DNA of 7,608 nucleotides from Candidatus Latescibacteria bacterium 4484_7 (GCA_002085285.1 NATK01000067.1:1-7608); one strand, 5' to 3'; positions 1 to 6,435 are shown, counted from the stretch's first letter. Numbers and translations are program-made. The notes: a model not told the origin generated them from the letters alone.

Positions 1-1662
1 CTCGTGCGTATAAACGACGTGAGGATATACGTAAACCGATGCGCTGGTATTCTGCAGATAGATCCACATGACCCTCTTTCCGGGCGTGCCATCCTCGTTC
101 GTCTCAATTGTTTCCACATGGTGTTTGTATTTGTTTACGTCGTCGTATTTGATGATAGCATCGGCATTTAAGGAATCTGTCGTCTCTGTGAAAAGATCTA
201 ATCCAGTGACATCCTCCCATTCAGCCATCGCCTTCCTCGCCTCTTCCTGCAGATCGACGACCGTATCGGGACTCTCATATACCATTGGAGGGTTATAGAC
301 ATTCACGGGCCAATGATTCCAGTTCTTCCATACGGTAGGCTTTTCGTATTCGCCGGTGGTATTGGTAATCTCTTTTAAGAAGAAGTAGAAATTTCCCTGA
401 TATGGATCCGGTTCATAAGTGCTGTAGATCGGCAGGACCGGGATCATATACAAATCGATATTTGTATAGTTATTCTCGATTGCTATGCTCTGTGAAAAAT
501 CGTAATAGCTCCCCTTATCACCCGTTACTTGCTCATCCACCGCCGTTATCTTGGTCGCATAGCCGGGAACGTTTTTCAAGAAAAAGTGTCCTTCGGAATC
601 GGTCGTATCAACTCTGGAGGCAGAAGACACGGTTATCCCCGCCACACCTTCCCCGGTCAATACATTCACAGCCTCGCCTCCGATATCGTAGCCCCTTACG
701 ATAACGTAGATACAGTTGCCCAGCGGCGAGATATTGAAGAAGTCGTCTACACACCTTATCATCACATATAGGCTGGTACCGGGATTGAGACCGTTTATAT
801 CCATGGCCTCTCTCGAACCGGCAGGTGAAGGAACAGGTTCACCCTGCTTCCCCGCTGCTCCCTCCCAATCTTCCTCCGTGCGTATCGGGAATGAAGAGGT
901 TCTGAGAATATAAGCAGATGCTTTGCCGGACGTGGAATCGTCGCCAGGTGCAGTCCATTCAATATGCACAACTCCGGGAGTATCACCGGGCCATCCGGTC
1001 AGGTCACCGATTGCAGCAGGAGGTATCGTATCGGGAAAGCCTGTCACGTCGAGGTGCCACTGCACAGTATCTCCGTACTGACCGTCCCAGACGATTCCGC
1101 TGAATAGATATTGTCCTCTTTGAAGAAAACGGGTTATGAACTCCGGTGAGCCCGAAGATACCATCGTCGAATCCCTCATGAATATATAATCGAGGCTCTC
1201 GGGCTCGTCATCCTCGGCGGCTATGTGAAACATAACCGTGTCTCCCACTGAAACCGCCACATTGAGCTGTTCGGGAAAATACCAGGTGATTACGGGTGGT
1301 TCATTCTCTATCTTGAGAGCCGTTACCTTCCATCCGATCACCGAGCTTAGTTGAGCGTCGTAAATCTTTGCTTTAACATCGTAGATTCCGGGGTGTGCGA
1401 AGTATATTTCGGCCGAGTCACCCGAGCAGGCAAACGAATCGTTCACGAAGAATCGATAGCCGAGCTCGTCACCATCCGGATCTTCGGCATCGACTACGAA
1501 GAGACACGTATCGGGCGCTATGATTTGAAGATCTTTCGCATGGGGCGAGAACGTCTTTATCTCGGGTGCGCGGTTCGGGCCAAGAGGCTCGTTCTGGTAG
1601 ATACAGGAACCTAACAGCAACAAGGAGAAGAGAACCGAAATAATAGTCCCAATATTTTTCAT
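1..1662 (-). CDS. Multidomain lipoprotein with probable zinc metalloprotease domain (3' end outside window)
   Basis: The frame is open for 554 codons from an ATG at 1660-1662 to the window edge, so the C-terminus is missing. A GGAGGT Shine-Dalgarno (1671-1676) lies 8 nt upstream of the start. The N-terminus is a lipoprotein signal peptide: a hydrophobic stretch, then LGSC with the lipidated Cys at residue 20. Domains read from the sequence: Ig/PKD-like modules at about 32-118 (with the AEDPDGDELGYRF pattern) and 121-207; fibronectin type III at about 211-318 (opens DTIPPAAIGDL, then APGDD); a carboxypeptidase-regulatory-like beta-sandwich at about 325-395 (GGEAVNVLTGEGVAGITV); then from about 450 a region resembling the start of matrixin-type metalloproteases (HWPVNVY, then EEARKAMAEWEDVTGLDLF, then ADAIIKYDDV). 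The last two residues before the edge are H-E, after VVYT, where such families have their HExxH zinc site. Likely an outer-membrane-anchored or surface protein. The lipoprotein and adhesion-type modules are well supported; the protease call is an inference until the rest is seen. Confidence 0.85.
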   Translation of the reverse strand, partial: MKNIGTIISVLFSLLLLGSCIYQNEPLGPNRAPEIKTFSPHAKDLQIIAPDTCLFVVDAEDPDGDELGYRFFVNDSFACSGDSAEIYFAHPGIYDVKAKIYDAQLSSVIGWKVTALKIENEPPVITWYFPEQLNVAVSVGDTVMFHIAAEDDEPESLDYIFMRDSTMVSSGSPEFITRFLQRGQYLFSGIVWDGQYGDTVQWHLDVTGFPDTIPPAAIGDLTGWPGDTPGVVHIEWTAPGDDSTSGKASAYILRTSSFPIRTEEDWEGAAGKQGEPVPSPAGSREAMDINGLNPGTSLYVMIRCVDDFFNISPLGNCIYVIVRGYDIGGEAVNVLTGEGVAGITVSSASRVDTTDSEGHFFLKNVPGYATKITAVDEQVTGDKGSYYDFSQSIAIENNYTNIDLYMIPVLPIYSTYEPDPYQGNFYFFLKEITNTTGEYEKPTVWKNWNHWPVNVYNPPMVYESPDTVVDLQEEARKAMAEWEDVTGLDLFTETTDSLNADAIIKYDDVNKYKHHVETIETNEDGTPGKRVMWIYLQNTSASVYVYPHVVYTHE

Positions 1663-1696
1663 TCCCGAACACCTCCAACGTTCGGGTTGCACTATA

Positions 1697-1724
1697 AAGA
1701 TAAGAAATCCGTCGAGGGATTCAA
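1697..1724 (-). promoter_or_regulatory. Candidate sigma-70-type promoter for the metalloprotease lipoprotein gene
   Basis: On the minus strand TTGAAT (1724-1719) is followed after 16 nt by TATCTT (1702-1697), about 35 nt upstream of the start codon at 1662. Both hexamers match the consensus at four of six positions. The region is non-coding and lies between the stop of the 107-aa gene and this gene, so a promoter is expected here, but the exact site is uncertain. Confidence 0.35.
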
Positions 1725-1762
1725 AATCAATTTTGACGGGGAAGCTCAGGAAGCATAGTTAG

Positions 1763-1778
1763 CGGGTTGCAAAACCCG
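1763..1778 (-). other. Short hairpin just after the ParA operon
   Basis: A perfect 6-bp inverted repeat (CGGGTT / AACCCG, 4-nt loop) begins 4 nt after the stop codon of the 107-aa gene. Its position suits transcript termination or 3'-end protection, but no T-run follows on the minus strand, so it is not a classical Rho-independent terminator. Confidence 0.35.
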
Positions 1779-1782
1779 AAGC

Positions 1783-2106
1783 TCAATTCCTCGATTCCTT
1801 TGAAGAGAGGAAATAATGAAGTGCCGTATCCAGAGCAATAAAGAAATCATCGAGAGAGGAAACCCTGATCTCGTGAGATCGACGTCCGCCGAAGCTTACT
1901 TTGAAAAGATCCCTATACGGTGTGACGGTCATCTCAAATAGGTTTTCGTCGTCGCTGAAAACAAGTTCGAACGCGTTAGCGCGTAATCCGATACCTTCGG
2001 AGAAACTGGAGACCTCATTACAAAACTTCTCAAAAAGCCTTCTCAAGGAGATATTTGAGATTACTCTCGAAGAATCGATAATATCTTTGTCATGCACCTT
2101 TAACAT
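1783..2106 (-). CDS. Small uncharacterised protein, third gene of the ParA operon (107 aa)
   Basis: I do not recognise this family. The ATG at 2104-2106 lies inside the end of the upstream gene, giving a 17-nt overlap (2090-2106) in another frame. GAAGGG sits 5 nt before the start, so translation is probably coupled. The protein has no signal peptide or membrane segment and should be cytoplasmic. By eye it has a charged, helix-prone N-terminal part (about 1-40), three beta-like segments (FELVFSD; LFEMTVTPY; LFKVSFGG, about 47-75), another strand (HEIRVSS), and a C-terminal amphipathic helix (about 84-100), ending FLSSKESRN. The last gene of a co-directional, overlapping operon with a ParA-type ATPase is likely to encode a partner of that system, but this rests on context alone. 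The peptide FLSSKES also occurs near the N-terminus of the protein encoded just upstream. Confidence 0.75.
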   Translation of the reverse strand: MLKVHDKDIIDSSRVISNISLRRLFEKFCNEVSSFSEGIGLRANAFELVFSDDENLFEMTVTPYRDLFKVSFGGRRSHEIRVSSLDDFFIALDTALHYFLSSKESRN

Positions 2107-2911
2107 CAGAGCCCTTCATCGATTTCTTGCGTCTGAAGCTCAAGAGCTGCAGGATATTTCCCGCCAGCTCGCTGAAAAGCAAATCACCGGGAGGCACCCT
2201 CCTCGATGAACCATAGCACACGCTGCGCGGAATCGCCCACCCTTCAGCGTCAATCGTCCCCTTTTCATTGGATTCGAGACCCGACTCCTCGACAGTAGCT
2301 ATCTGCAGCAACAGAGTATCGGGAAAAATCTCTCTGACATTCTCTATAAATTCAACCGTTCTCTCGTCATTTCCCTCACCTACGGCAACCACGGCATCGG
2401 GAATTCCTGCCCCCTCATTTTCGAGGCCTGTATAAGCTTGCGTCACTCTTCTCACATCGAACAGCGAGTGATGACCCGGAACGGACGAAGGAAAGGTGAA
2501 TGAAAGAAACAACATATGAGGATAATTCAAAGGCAACATTCTGTTCCTGTAACCAATCATGACATTCGTGCTGCGGGCCGATAGGTAGCCCAATCTCTCA
2601 CTCCATCGCCCTGCAACGACATGCTCTTTCTCGACCACCGACAACAGGTATTGAACAGGCTCGAGAGCGAAGTAATAGCCTATATTCGGGAGACCTGAAC
2701 AAAGTTCGAGCAGCGTGACGTTGAGCCGATGATCAGAAAACGCCTCGGCGAAACCCGCCGTCAGATATGCTCTGTTCATGCCCCCGTCAGAGACAGCGAG
2801 CCAGATCACTGCTTCAGCGTTCTCTCCACGCCGCTTCTCCTTGCTTTCCTTGCTTGAAAGAAAAAGACGTGTTACTGTTCCGAGCGGATTCGTTTTCTCA
2901 TTGGAAGGCAT
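2090..2911 (-). CDS. Degenerate ParA/MinD-fold protein, probable pseudo-ATPase (273 aa)
   Basis: The gene starts 2 nt after the stop of the ParA-CBM48 gene. No well-placed Shine-Dalgarno is present (the nearest AGGAGA is over 20 nt upstream), which suggests translational coupling. After a charged 32-residue extension comes a hydrophobic strand (AVIWLAV, 34-40) and then SDGGMNRAYLT (41-51), which lines up with the KGGCGKTT Walker A of the upstream ParA. The signature Lys becomes Asp42, the catalytic P-loop Lys becomes Arg47, and both Thr are lost. Exactly 22 residues later, as in the upstream protein, VTLLELCSG (65-73) replaces VLLVDLDPQ, so the A' Asp becomes Glu69. The C-terminal half (DAVVAVGEGNDERTVEFI, then AEGWAIPRSV, then SELAGNILQLL) resembles the last strands and helix of MinD/ParA proteins. 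It probably does not hydrolyse ATP normally; a regulatory or dimerising partner of the ParA is likely. Fold assignment is by motif reading only. Confidence 0.8.
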   Translation of the reverse strand: MPSNEKTNPLGTVTRLFLSSKESKEKRRGENAEAVIWLAVSDGGMNRAYLTAGFAEAFSDHRLNVTLLELCSGLPNIGYYFALEPVQYLLSVVEKEHVVAGRWSERLGYLSARSTNVMIGYRNRMLPLNYPHMLFLSFTFPSSVPGHHSLFDVRRVTQAYTGLENEGAGIPDAVVAVGEGNDERTVEFIENVREIFPDTLLLQIATVEESGLESNEKGTIDAEGWAIPRSVCYGSSRRVPPGDLLFSELAGNILQLLSFRRKKSMKGSDVKGA

Positions 2912-2913
2912 AA

Positions 2914-3987
2914 TTATACGATAAGTAAAGAGTTCTCCTGTCCAAACTCGTTGAGGACGGAATCGGTATTGCTCGGGTCCTTTATCCAGACACCGTCGAC
3001 TATGAATCGATATTCATACTCGCCCGGTTCGAGATCGAGAACCACCTTCCATATACCATCGTTCTCGTCCTTCTCCATCCTTATCCCATCTCTCACCCAA
3101 TTGTTGAATTCTCCAGTGAGATAAACACTCCTGGCGTTCGGAGCATCGAGGACGAAAAGTACACCCTCTTTTATCCTTCTTGGACCGTGCAACCTGACCA
3201 TCCAATCGTCAATACCCTCTGTATCTATCACTGACGCTCTACTGTCTATCTCCTTGGCCAAAGAAAGAAACTCCCTCTGCAACCTATCTACTTTGCTCAT
3301 CTTGAATATGGGGATTCCCCTCAAGGCCGCTTCCTTGAAACGTACCGAATGGCTTATCGTCGTATCGAGCACCTCGGCGTTACAGAGCCTGTCCACCTCA
3401 CCTACCACATCCCTCACAAATGCCGTCCTCTTCTCGAGGTTGTTCAAGAGCACATTTACCTTGACCCTGTGCTTTGTCTCCTTCTCGAGGAGAGTAAGGG
3501 TTTCCTTGAGTTTCTGCAGCCCATTCAGTGAGAAATAACTCGGATCGACGGGTATCAGCACCTCCTTCGTAGCCATAAGGGCGTTGAATGTCAACAACCC
3601 GATGTTAGGCGGTGAGTCTATGATGATGTAATCGTACTCTTCTGGATGTCTGCTGATCTTCGACAGGAGCTTGAGCTCTCTACCATGAACGCCGGCGAGC
3701 TCGTGCTCGACCGCACTGAGCACCGGGGACGAAGGAACCAAGAACAAATCGTCGTCCACCTGAACAACTGCATCGGCCAGTTTGACTCGGGGATTCTTCA
3801 GAAGATCATACGTGGTGTATTCGCTGTCGTCATAATTAATATTCAGCCCAATCGTTGCATGCGCCTGCGGGTCGAGGTCAACGAGCAAGACCCTTTTTGC
3901 CAACTCACTCAACGCCGCTGTCAGGTTGATCGCCACGGTAGTTTTCCCGCACCCCCCCTTCTGATTTATTATGGAAATTGTTCTCAT
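2914..3987 (-). CDS. ParA-family ATPase fused to a C-terminal CBM48/AMPK-beta-like glycogen-binding domain (357 aa)
   Basis: Residues 1-250 are a complete ParA/Soj-type ATPase: deviant Walker A KGGCGKTT (Lys10, Lys15), A' motif LLVDLDPQAHAT (Asp37), Walker B YIIIDSPPN (Asp124), and the late TTISHSVRFKEAALRGIPI motif (209-227). Such proteins dimerise on ATP, usually bind DNA, and position cargo. After a linker (about 251-275), residues 276-357 form a CBM48/AMPK-beta glycogen-binding domain: VYLTGEFNNW, then IWKVVLDLEPGEYEYRF, then VDGVWIKDP, then GQENSLLIV. Trp297, Arg327 (Lys in AMPK-beta), Trp334 and Asn352 line up with known glucan-contacting positions. I chose the ATG at 3985-3987 because AGGAGGT (3995-4001) lies 7 nt upstream and the ParA fold begins immediately; an in-frame ATG at 4006-4008 adds seven residues and precedes that site. 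It is the first gene of a three-gene operon. No ParB gene lies next to it. Expected to be cytoplasmic. Confidence 0.93.
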   Translation of the reverse strand: MRTISIINQKGGCGKTTVAINLTAALSELAKRVLLVDLDPQAHATIGLNINYDDSEYTTYDLLKNPRVKLADAVVQVDDDLFLVPSSPVLSAVEHELAGVHGRELKLLSKISRHPEEYDYIIIDSPPNIGLLTFNALMATKEVLIPVDPSYFSLNGLQKLKETLTLLEKETKHRVKVNVLLNNLEKRTAFVRDVVGEVDRLCNAEVLDTTISHSVRFKEAALRGIPIFKMSKVDRLQREFLSLAKEIDSRASVIDTEGIDDWMVRLHGPRRIKEGVLFVLDAPNARSVYLTGEFNNWVRDGIRMEKDENDGIWKVVLDLEPGEYEYRFIVDGVWIKDPSNTDSVLNEFGQENSLLIV

Positions 3988-3994
3988 AGCAGCG

Positions 3995-4001
3995 ACCTCC
4001 T
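3995..4001 (-). promoter_or_regulatory. Ribosome binding site that fixes the ParA-CBM48 start
   Basis: On the minus strand AGGAGGT ends 7 nt before the ATG at 3987. The longer start at 4008 lies upstream of this site and has no comparable signal, so the shorter protein beginning MRTISIINQ is preferred. Confidence 0.8.
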
Positions 4002-4270
4002 GCATCATTCCGTCAGATTGATTGCGAGCCTATAATCTTTATAACCAATAAAATTATAAAAAGTTCCACGGTTCGTTCCGGTTTTTGGCATCAATGACGA
4101 AGCCGACACGAATCTCCCCGAGCAAAGGGGAAAATTCCTGCTTTAACTCCAAAAATGACCGGGAATCTCAATATTACGAGAGGCATTACCACTCTATTCC
4201 AAATACGAAAACCCACAATTACGATTTTCGATAAATTGTATTGATATTGTCAAGTATTTTTTGCTCTCTA

Positions 4271-4307
4271 TAGAAAGAAAACAGCCGATGGAAATAGGGA
4301 AGCCATC
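4271..4307 (-). terminator. Weak candidate terminator after the yuiD-like gene
   Basis: On the minus strand, just past the stop codon at 4313, GATGG and CCATC (4307-4303 and 4291-4287) can form a 5-bp stem with an 11-nt loop. About 5 nt further on comes a T-rich run (GTTTTCTTTCT). The stem is short and the loop long, so this is only a possibility. Confidence 0.25.
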
Positions 4308-4312
4308 CAACT

Positions 4313-4735
4313 TCAATACATGATGAGAGCGACGAGAAGACCGAGAGCGAATCCGCCGATGACCTCGGCCCACGTGTGGCCTATGAGTTCCCTGAGTTTT
4401 TCCGTATCGAAACGACGGGTTTCCCTCGATTTTTCTATTATCTCGTTCAACACTCGCGCCTGATTCCCCACTTCCTGCCTAAGACCGGTCGCCTCGAATA
4501 TAAAGTACAGGCTTATAATGAATGTTACACCGAAAAGTGGCGACGAACTCCCCTGATAAACCGCTACGCCGACGGTCATCGTTGTGACAACCGAGGTGTG
4601 TGAACTCGGCATGCCTCCTGTACCGAGCATGCGGAAGGGGTCGAATTTCCTTCCCTTTATGAGATCGACGAATGGTTTGAGCACCTGTGCAACCACACCG
4701 CTCGTCAATGCAGCTATACCTATCCTATGAAACAT
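4313..4735 (-). CDS. YuiD-like 'divergent PAP2' (DUF212) integral membrane protein (140 aa)
   Basis: The protein is full length for the DUF212 family (usually about 140-160 aa), relatives of PAP2 acid phosphatases and haloperoxidases with no firmly known substrate. Family hallmarks: QVLKPFVDLI (17-26), RKFDPFRMLGTGGMPSSHTS (29-48), SSPLFGVTFIISLYFIFEATGLRQEVGNQARVLN (64-97, given here by its key parts GLRQ and QARVLN) and the C-terminal GHT (119-121) leading into the last hydrophobic segment. His46 in PSSHT and His120 in GHT correspond to conserved PAP2-type positions. Membrane segments are seen at about 5-26, 48-60, 66-83 and 124-139. In relatives known to me the segment before GVRR usually has Asp; here it is Glu81. 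AAGGTGAG lies just upstream of the ATG at 4733-4735. The gene follows the solute-binding protein gene by 87 nt on the same strand with no clear terminator between, so co-transcription is likely. Confidence 0.9.
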   Translation of the reverse strand: MFHRIGIAALTSGVVAQVLKPFVDLIKGRKFDPFRMLGTGGMPSSHTSVVTTMTVGVAVYQGSSSPLFGVTFIISLYFIFEATGLRQEVGNQARVLNEIIEKSRETRRFDTEKLRELIGHTWAEVIGGFALGLLVALIMY

Positions 4736-4791
4736 CCACTCACCTTGCTGTTACCAATCCCCGTAAAACGGATTAAAATACCGAAGCACTC

Positions 4792-4801
4792 GAAACGTTT
4801 C
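4792..4801. repeat. 10-bp perfect palindrome between the solute-binding protein gene and the yuiD-like gene
   Basis: GAAACGTTTC is a perfect palindrome in the 87-nt non-coding gap. It has no loop and no T-run, so it is not a terminator. It could be a small protein-binding site or chance. Confidence 0.4.
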
Positions 4802-4822
4802 ACTCTCACCCTCATGGTTCTT

Positions 4823-6430
4823 CTACTTCTCCTCGACCCACCACTCTTGAAGATTGTGATACATCCCGATAGCATCGGGTTTCGCCCCCTTGAACCTCTT
4901 GTTCAATGCATCGAGGGCATGGGGCACGTAGAGAAATGTATATGGCTGCTCTTCGTATATGATCTCCTGCGCCTTGTAGAAGAGGGGTCGAGCCTTATCG
5001 AAGTCAAGCATCGAGCACGCCAAGGTATTGAGGCTGTCAACGGTCGGGTTGCAGTAATCGATTCGATTGTAGCCCCCCTGTCTCCTCGAGGCGCAAGACC
5101 AAATCGGCTCAAGATCTGCCTTTGTACCTACCCTCCATGCATTGACCATAGCCTCGAAATCCATTGATTTGATCTTCTCGAGCATCACGGTCCATTCGAG
5201 TATCGCAGGGTCAACCTTTATACCGACCTTCTTCAGCATGTCCTGAACCATCACCTGGACGTCCTTGCGAATCTCGTTGCCGTAGTTGGTCATCAACTCA
5301 AACTCGAACCTCTTGCCATCTTTGTCGAGCCAGCCGTCCCCGTCGCTGTCGGCAAACCCCTCCTCTGCCAACAGCTCTTTCGCACGCTCCGGATCGTACG
5401 GTATCGGCTTTATATTCGGATTGTAAGCCCAGATGATAGGAACGAACGGGCTCGTACACTCTTCTGCATATCCGTAGTATAGGTTGTCTATTATCAACTG
5501 CCTGTTAATCGCCATGGTCAGTGCCCGCCTCACCTTCTTGTCCCTGAAGAAAGGGACCTTTTCGTTCCAGCCGATATAGATGTAAGCTCTTGTTGGAAAA
5601 TTAAATACATGAAGCTCGGGATGGTTGTTTTCGAGATCCTTGACCTCGCGGGGAGGAATGCTCTCCATACAGTCGATCTCGCCACTCTTGAGCTGCGTAA
5701 GAAGCGTTACCTGGTCGGGGATGATCTTGAAAATCACTTTGTCCAGATAAGGCTTGCCCTTCTCATAGTAATTTTCATTGGGGACGAGAACGAGCGCCTG
5801 CCCTCTCTTCCACTCGAGCAGCTTGAACGGGCCGTCGGTCGGAATGTCCTCGATCTGGATGTTTCTTATCTTATTCGGTTCCGTGCTATTGATGAAGTGA
5901 GCTGGCATGATCGGACCGTCGTTTGCATCCATCAATTGGTATGGATATACCTCGTTGTAGTAATAGGTAACGGTATGAGCATCTGCCACCTTTACGCTGT
6001 CTATGTGTTCCTTGAGATGCCTTCCGCTCCAGAGGACGTCGGGGTTTTTCTGAGCATCGAACGTCGCCTTGACGTCATACGCCGTGACGGGAGCCCCGTC
6101 CGTCCATTTGACATCGTCTCTCAAGTGGAATGTTAGCTGCTTCCTGTCTTTGGAGAACTCGTAAGACCTCGCAAGACGCGGCTTGAAGGAAAGAAAATCG
6201 GGCTGCTCGTCTAACAAAGAGAGAAAGAGAAGATTGTAGATGTCTCTCGCATGCGCATCCGTCGTTCCCATCGGATTGAGCGATTCGAAATCGCTTATCT
6301 CGCCTACTACAAGTGTGCCCCCACGAGTGGCAGGCTTTTCCCTCGAGCAGGAAAATATCGCTGCACCGGCAAGCACCATCAGAAAGGCCGCCAAAAACAT
6401 CCCGACACGAATCTCAGCCTTCTTGTACAT
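4823..6430 (-). CDS. Family 5 extracellular solute-binding lipoprotein (peptide/nickel ABC transporter type, 535 aa)
   Basis: This is a periplasmic or surface ligand-binding protein of the SBP_bac_5 (DppA/OppA) family, normally delivering peptides or similar solutes to an ABC permease. The N-terminus is a lipoprotein signal: MYKKAEIRVG, a hydrophobic core, then AAIFSC with Cys28. Family features follow: GGTLVVGEISDFESLNP (37-53), SLLDEQ (71-76), the strongly conserved LTFHLRDDVKWTDGAPVTAYDV stretch (99-120, key residues Arg104, Trp109, Asp111, Gly112), and near 361-372 an acidic DSDGDGWLDKDG loop typical of the family and calcium-loop-like. Length is normal. I chose the ATG at 6428-6430 because GGGAGGAG lies 5 nt upstream and the signal peptide starts there; the frame stays open to an ATG at 6547, but that adds 39 residues that spoil the signal sequence and lie over the promoter. 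No permease or ATPase genes are in the window, so its transporter must lie elsewhere. The ligand cannot be told. Confidence 0.93.
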   Translation of the reverse strand: MYKKAEIRVGMFLAAFLMVLAGAAIFSCSREKPATRGGTLVVGEISDFESLNPMGTTDAHARDIYNLLFLSLLDEQPDFLSFKPRLARSYEFSKDRKQLTFHLRDDVKWTDGAPVTAYDVKATFDAQKNPDVLWSGRHLKEHIDSVKVADAHTVTYYYNEVYPYQLMDANDGPIMPAHFINSTEPNKIRNIQIEDIPTDGPFKLLEWKRGQALVLVPNENYYEKGKPYLDKVIFKIIPDQVTLLTQLKSGEIDCMESIPPREVKDLENNHPELHVFNFPTRAYIYIGWNEKVPFFRDKKVRRALTMAINRQLIIDNLYYGYAEECTSPFVPIIWAYNPNIKPIPYDPERAKELLAEEGFADSDGDGWLDKDGKRFEFELMTNYGNEIRKDVQVMVQDMLKKVGIKVDPAILEWTVMLEKIKSMDFEAMVNAWRVGTKADLEPIWSCASRRQGGYNRIDYCNPTVDSLNTLACSMLDFDKARPLFYKAQEIIYEEQPYTFLYVPHALDALNKRFKGAKPDAIGMYHNLQEWWVEEK

Positions 6431-6435
6431 CGAAA

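Larger units (their letters stand above)
3988..4312 (-). promoter_or_regulatory. Gene-free AT-rich leader and promoter region of the ParA operon
   Basis: These 325 nt hold no convincing gene on either strand. Candidate signals on the minus strand: a perfect TTGACA (-35) at 4253-4248, with only a weak GAAAAT 18 nt downstream; and a perfect TATAAT at 4058-4053 with a poor -35, close to a second TATAAA at 4043-4038. A 6-bp dyad ACAATT/AATTGT (4215-4239) surrounds the -10 area of the TTGACA candidate and could be an operator. A TCCCC/GGGGA hairpin (4115-4131, 7-nt loop) lies between the two promoter candidates. Which promoter is used is not decidable by eye. If the distal one is used, the transcript has a leader of over 200 nt. 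Confidence 0.5.

Noticed and set aside
1683..1771. 9-bp direct repeat CGGGTTGCA (1683-1691 and 1763-1771)
   Set aside because: The second copy is part of the hairpin after the ParA operon and the first lies in the next leader; there is no further similarity around them, so chance is enough.
1741..1801. tRNA-Cys-like stretch on the plus strand (AGCTCAG, then CGGGT-TGCAAA-ACCCG with a GCA anticodon-like triplet, then TCGATTCC)
   Set aside because: The anticodon-like loop has 6 nt instead of 7, the T stem does not pair, no acceptor stem is found, and the 3' part runs into the 107-aa coding sequence.
3988..4008. Longer N-terminus for the ParA protein (ATG at 4008)
   Set aside because: The AGGAGGT at 3995-4001 serves the ATG at 3987, where the conserved ParA fold begins.
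3646..4035. 129-codon open frame on the plus strand
   Set aside because: It is antisense to the ATPase domain of the ParA gene, and its sequence shows no recognisable motif.
4792..4801. Possible parS-like site (GAAACGTTTC)
   Set aside because: The half-sites are in the opposite order to the parS consensus (GTTTCAC/GTGAAAC) and the palindrome is only 10 bp.
5609..6136. 175-codon open frame on the plus strand
   Set aside because: It lies wholly antisense to the well-supported solute-binding protein gene and has no ribosome site or family resemblance.
4104..6415. 13-bp direct repeat CGACACGAATCTC, one copy near 4105 and one near 6403
   Set aside because: One copy is in a leader and the other inside the signal-peptide coding region; a single 13-mer match is expected by chance in a window of this size.
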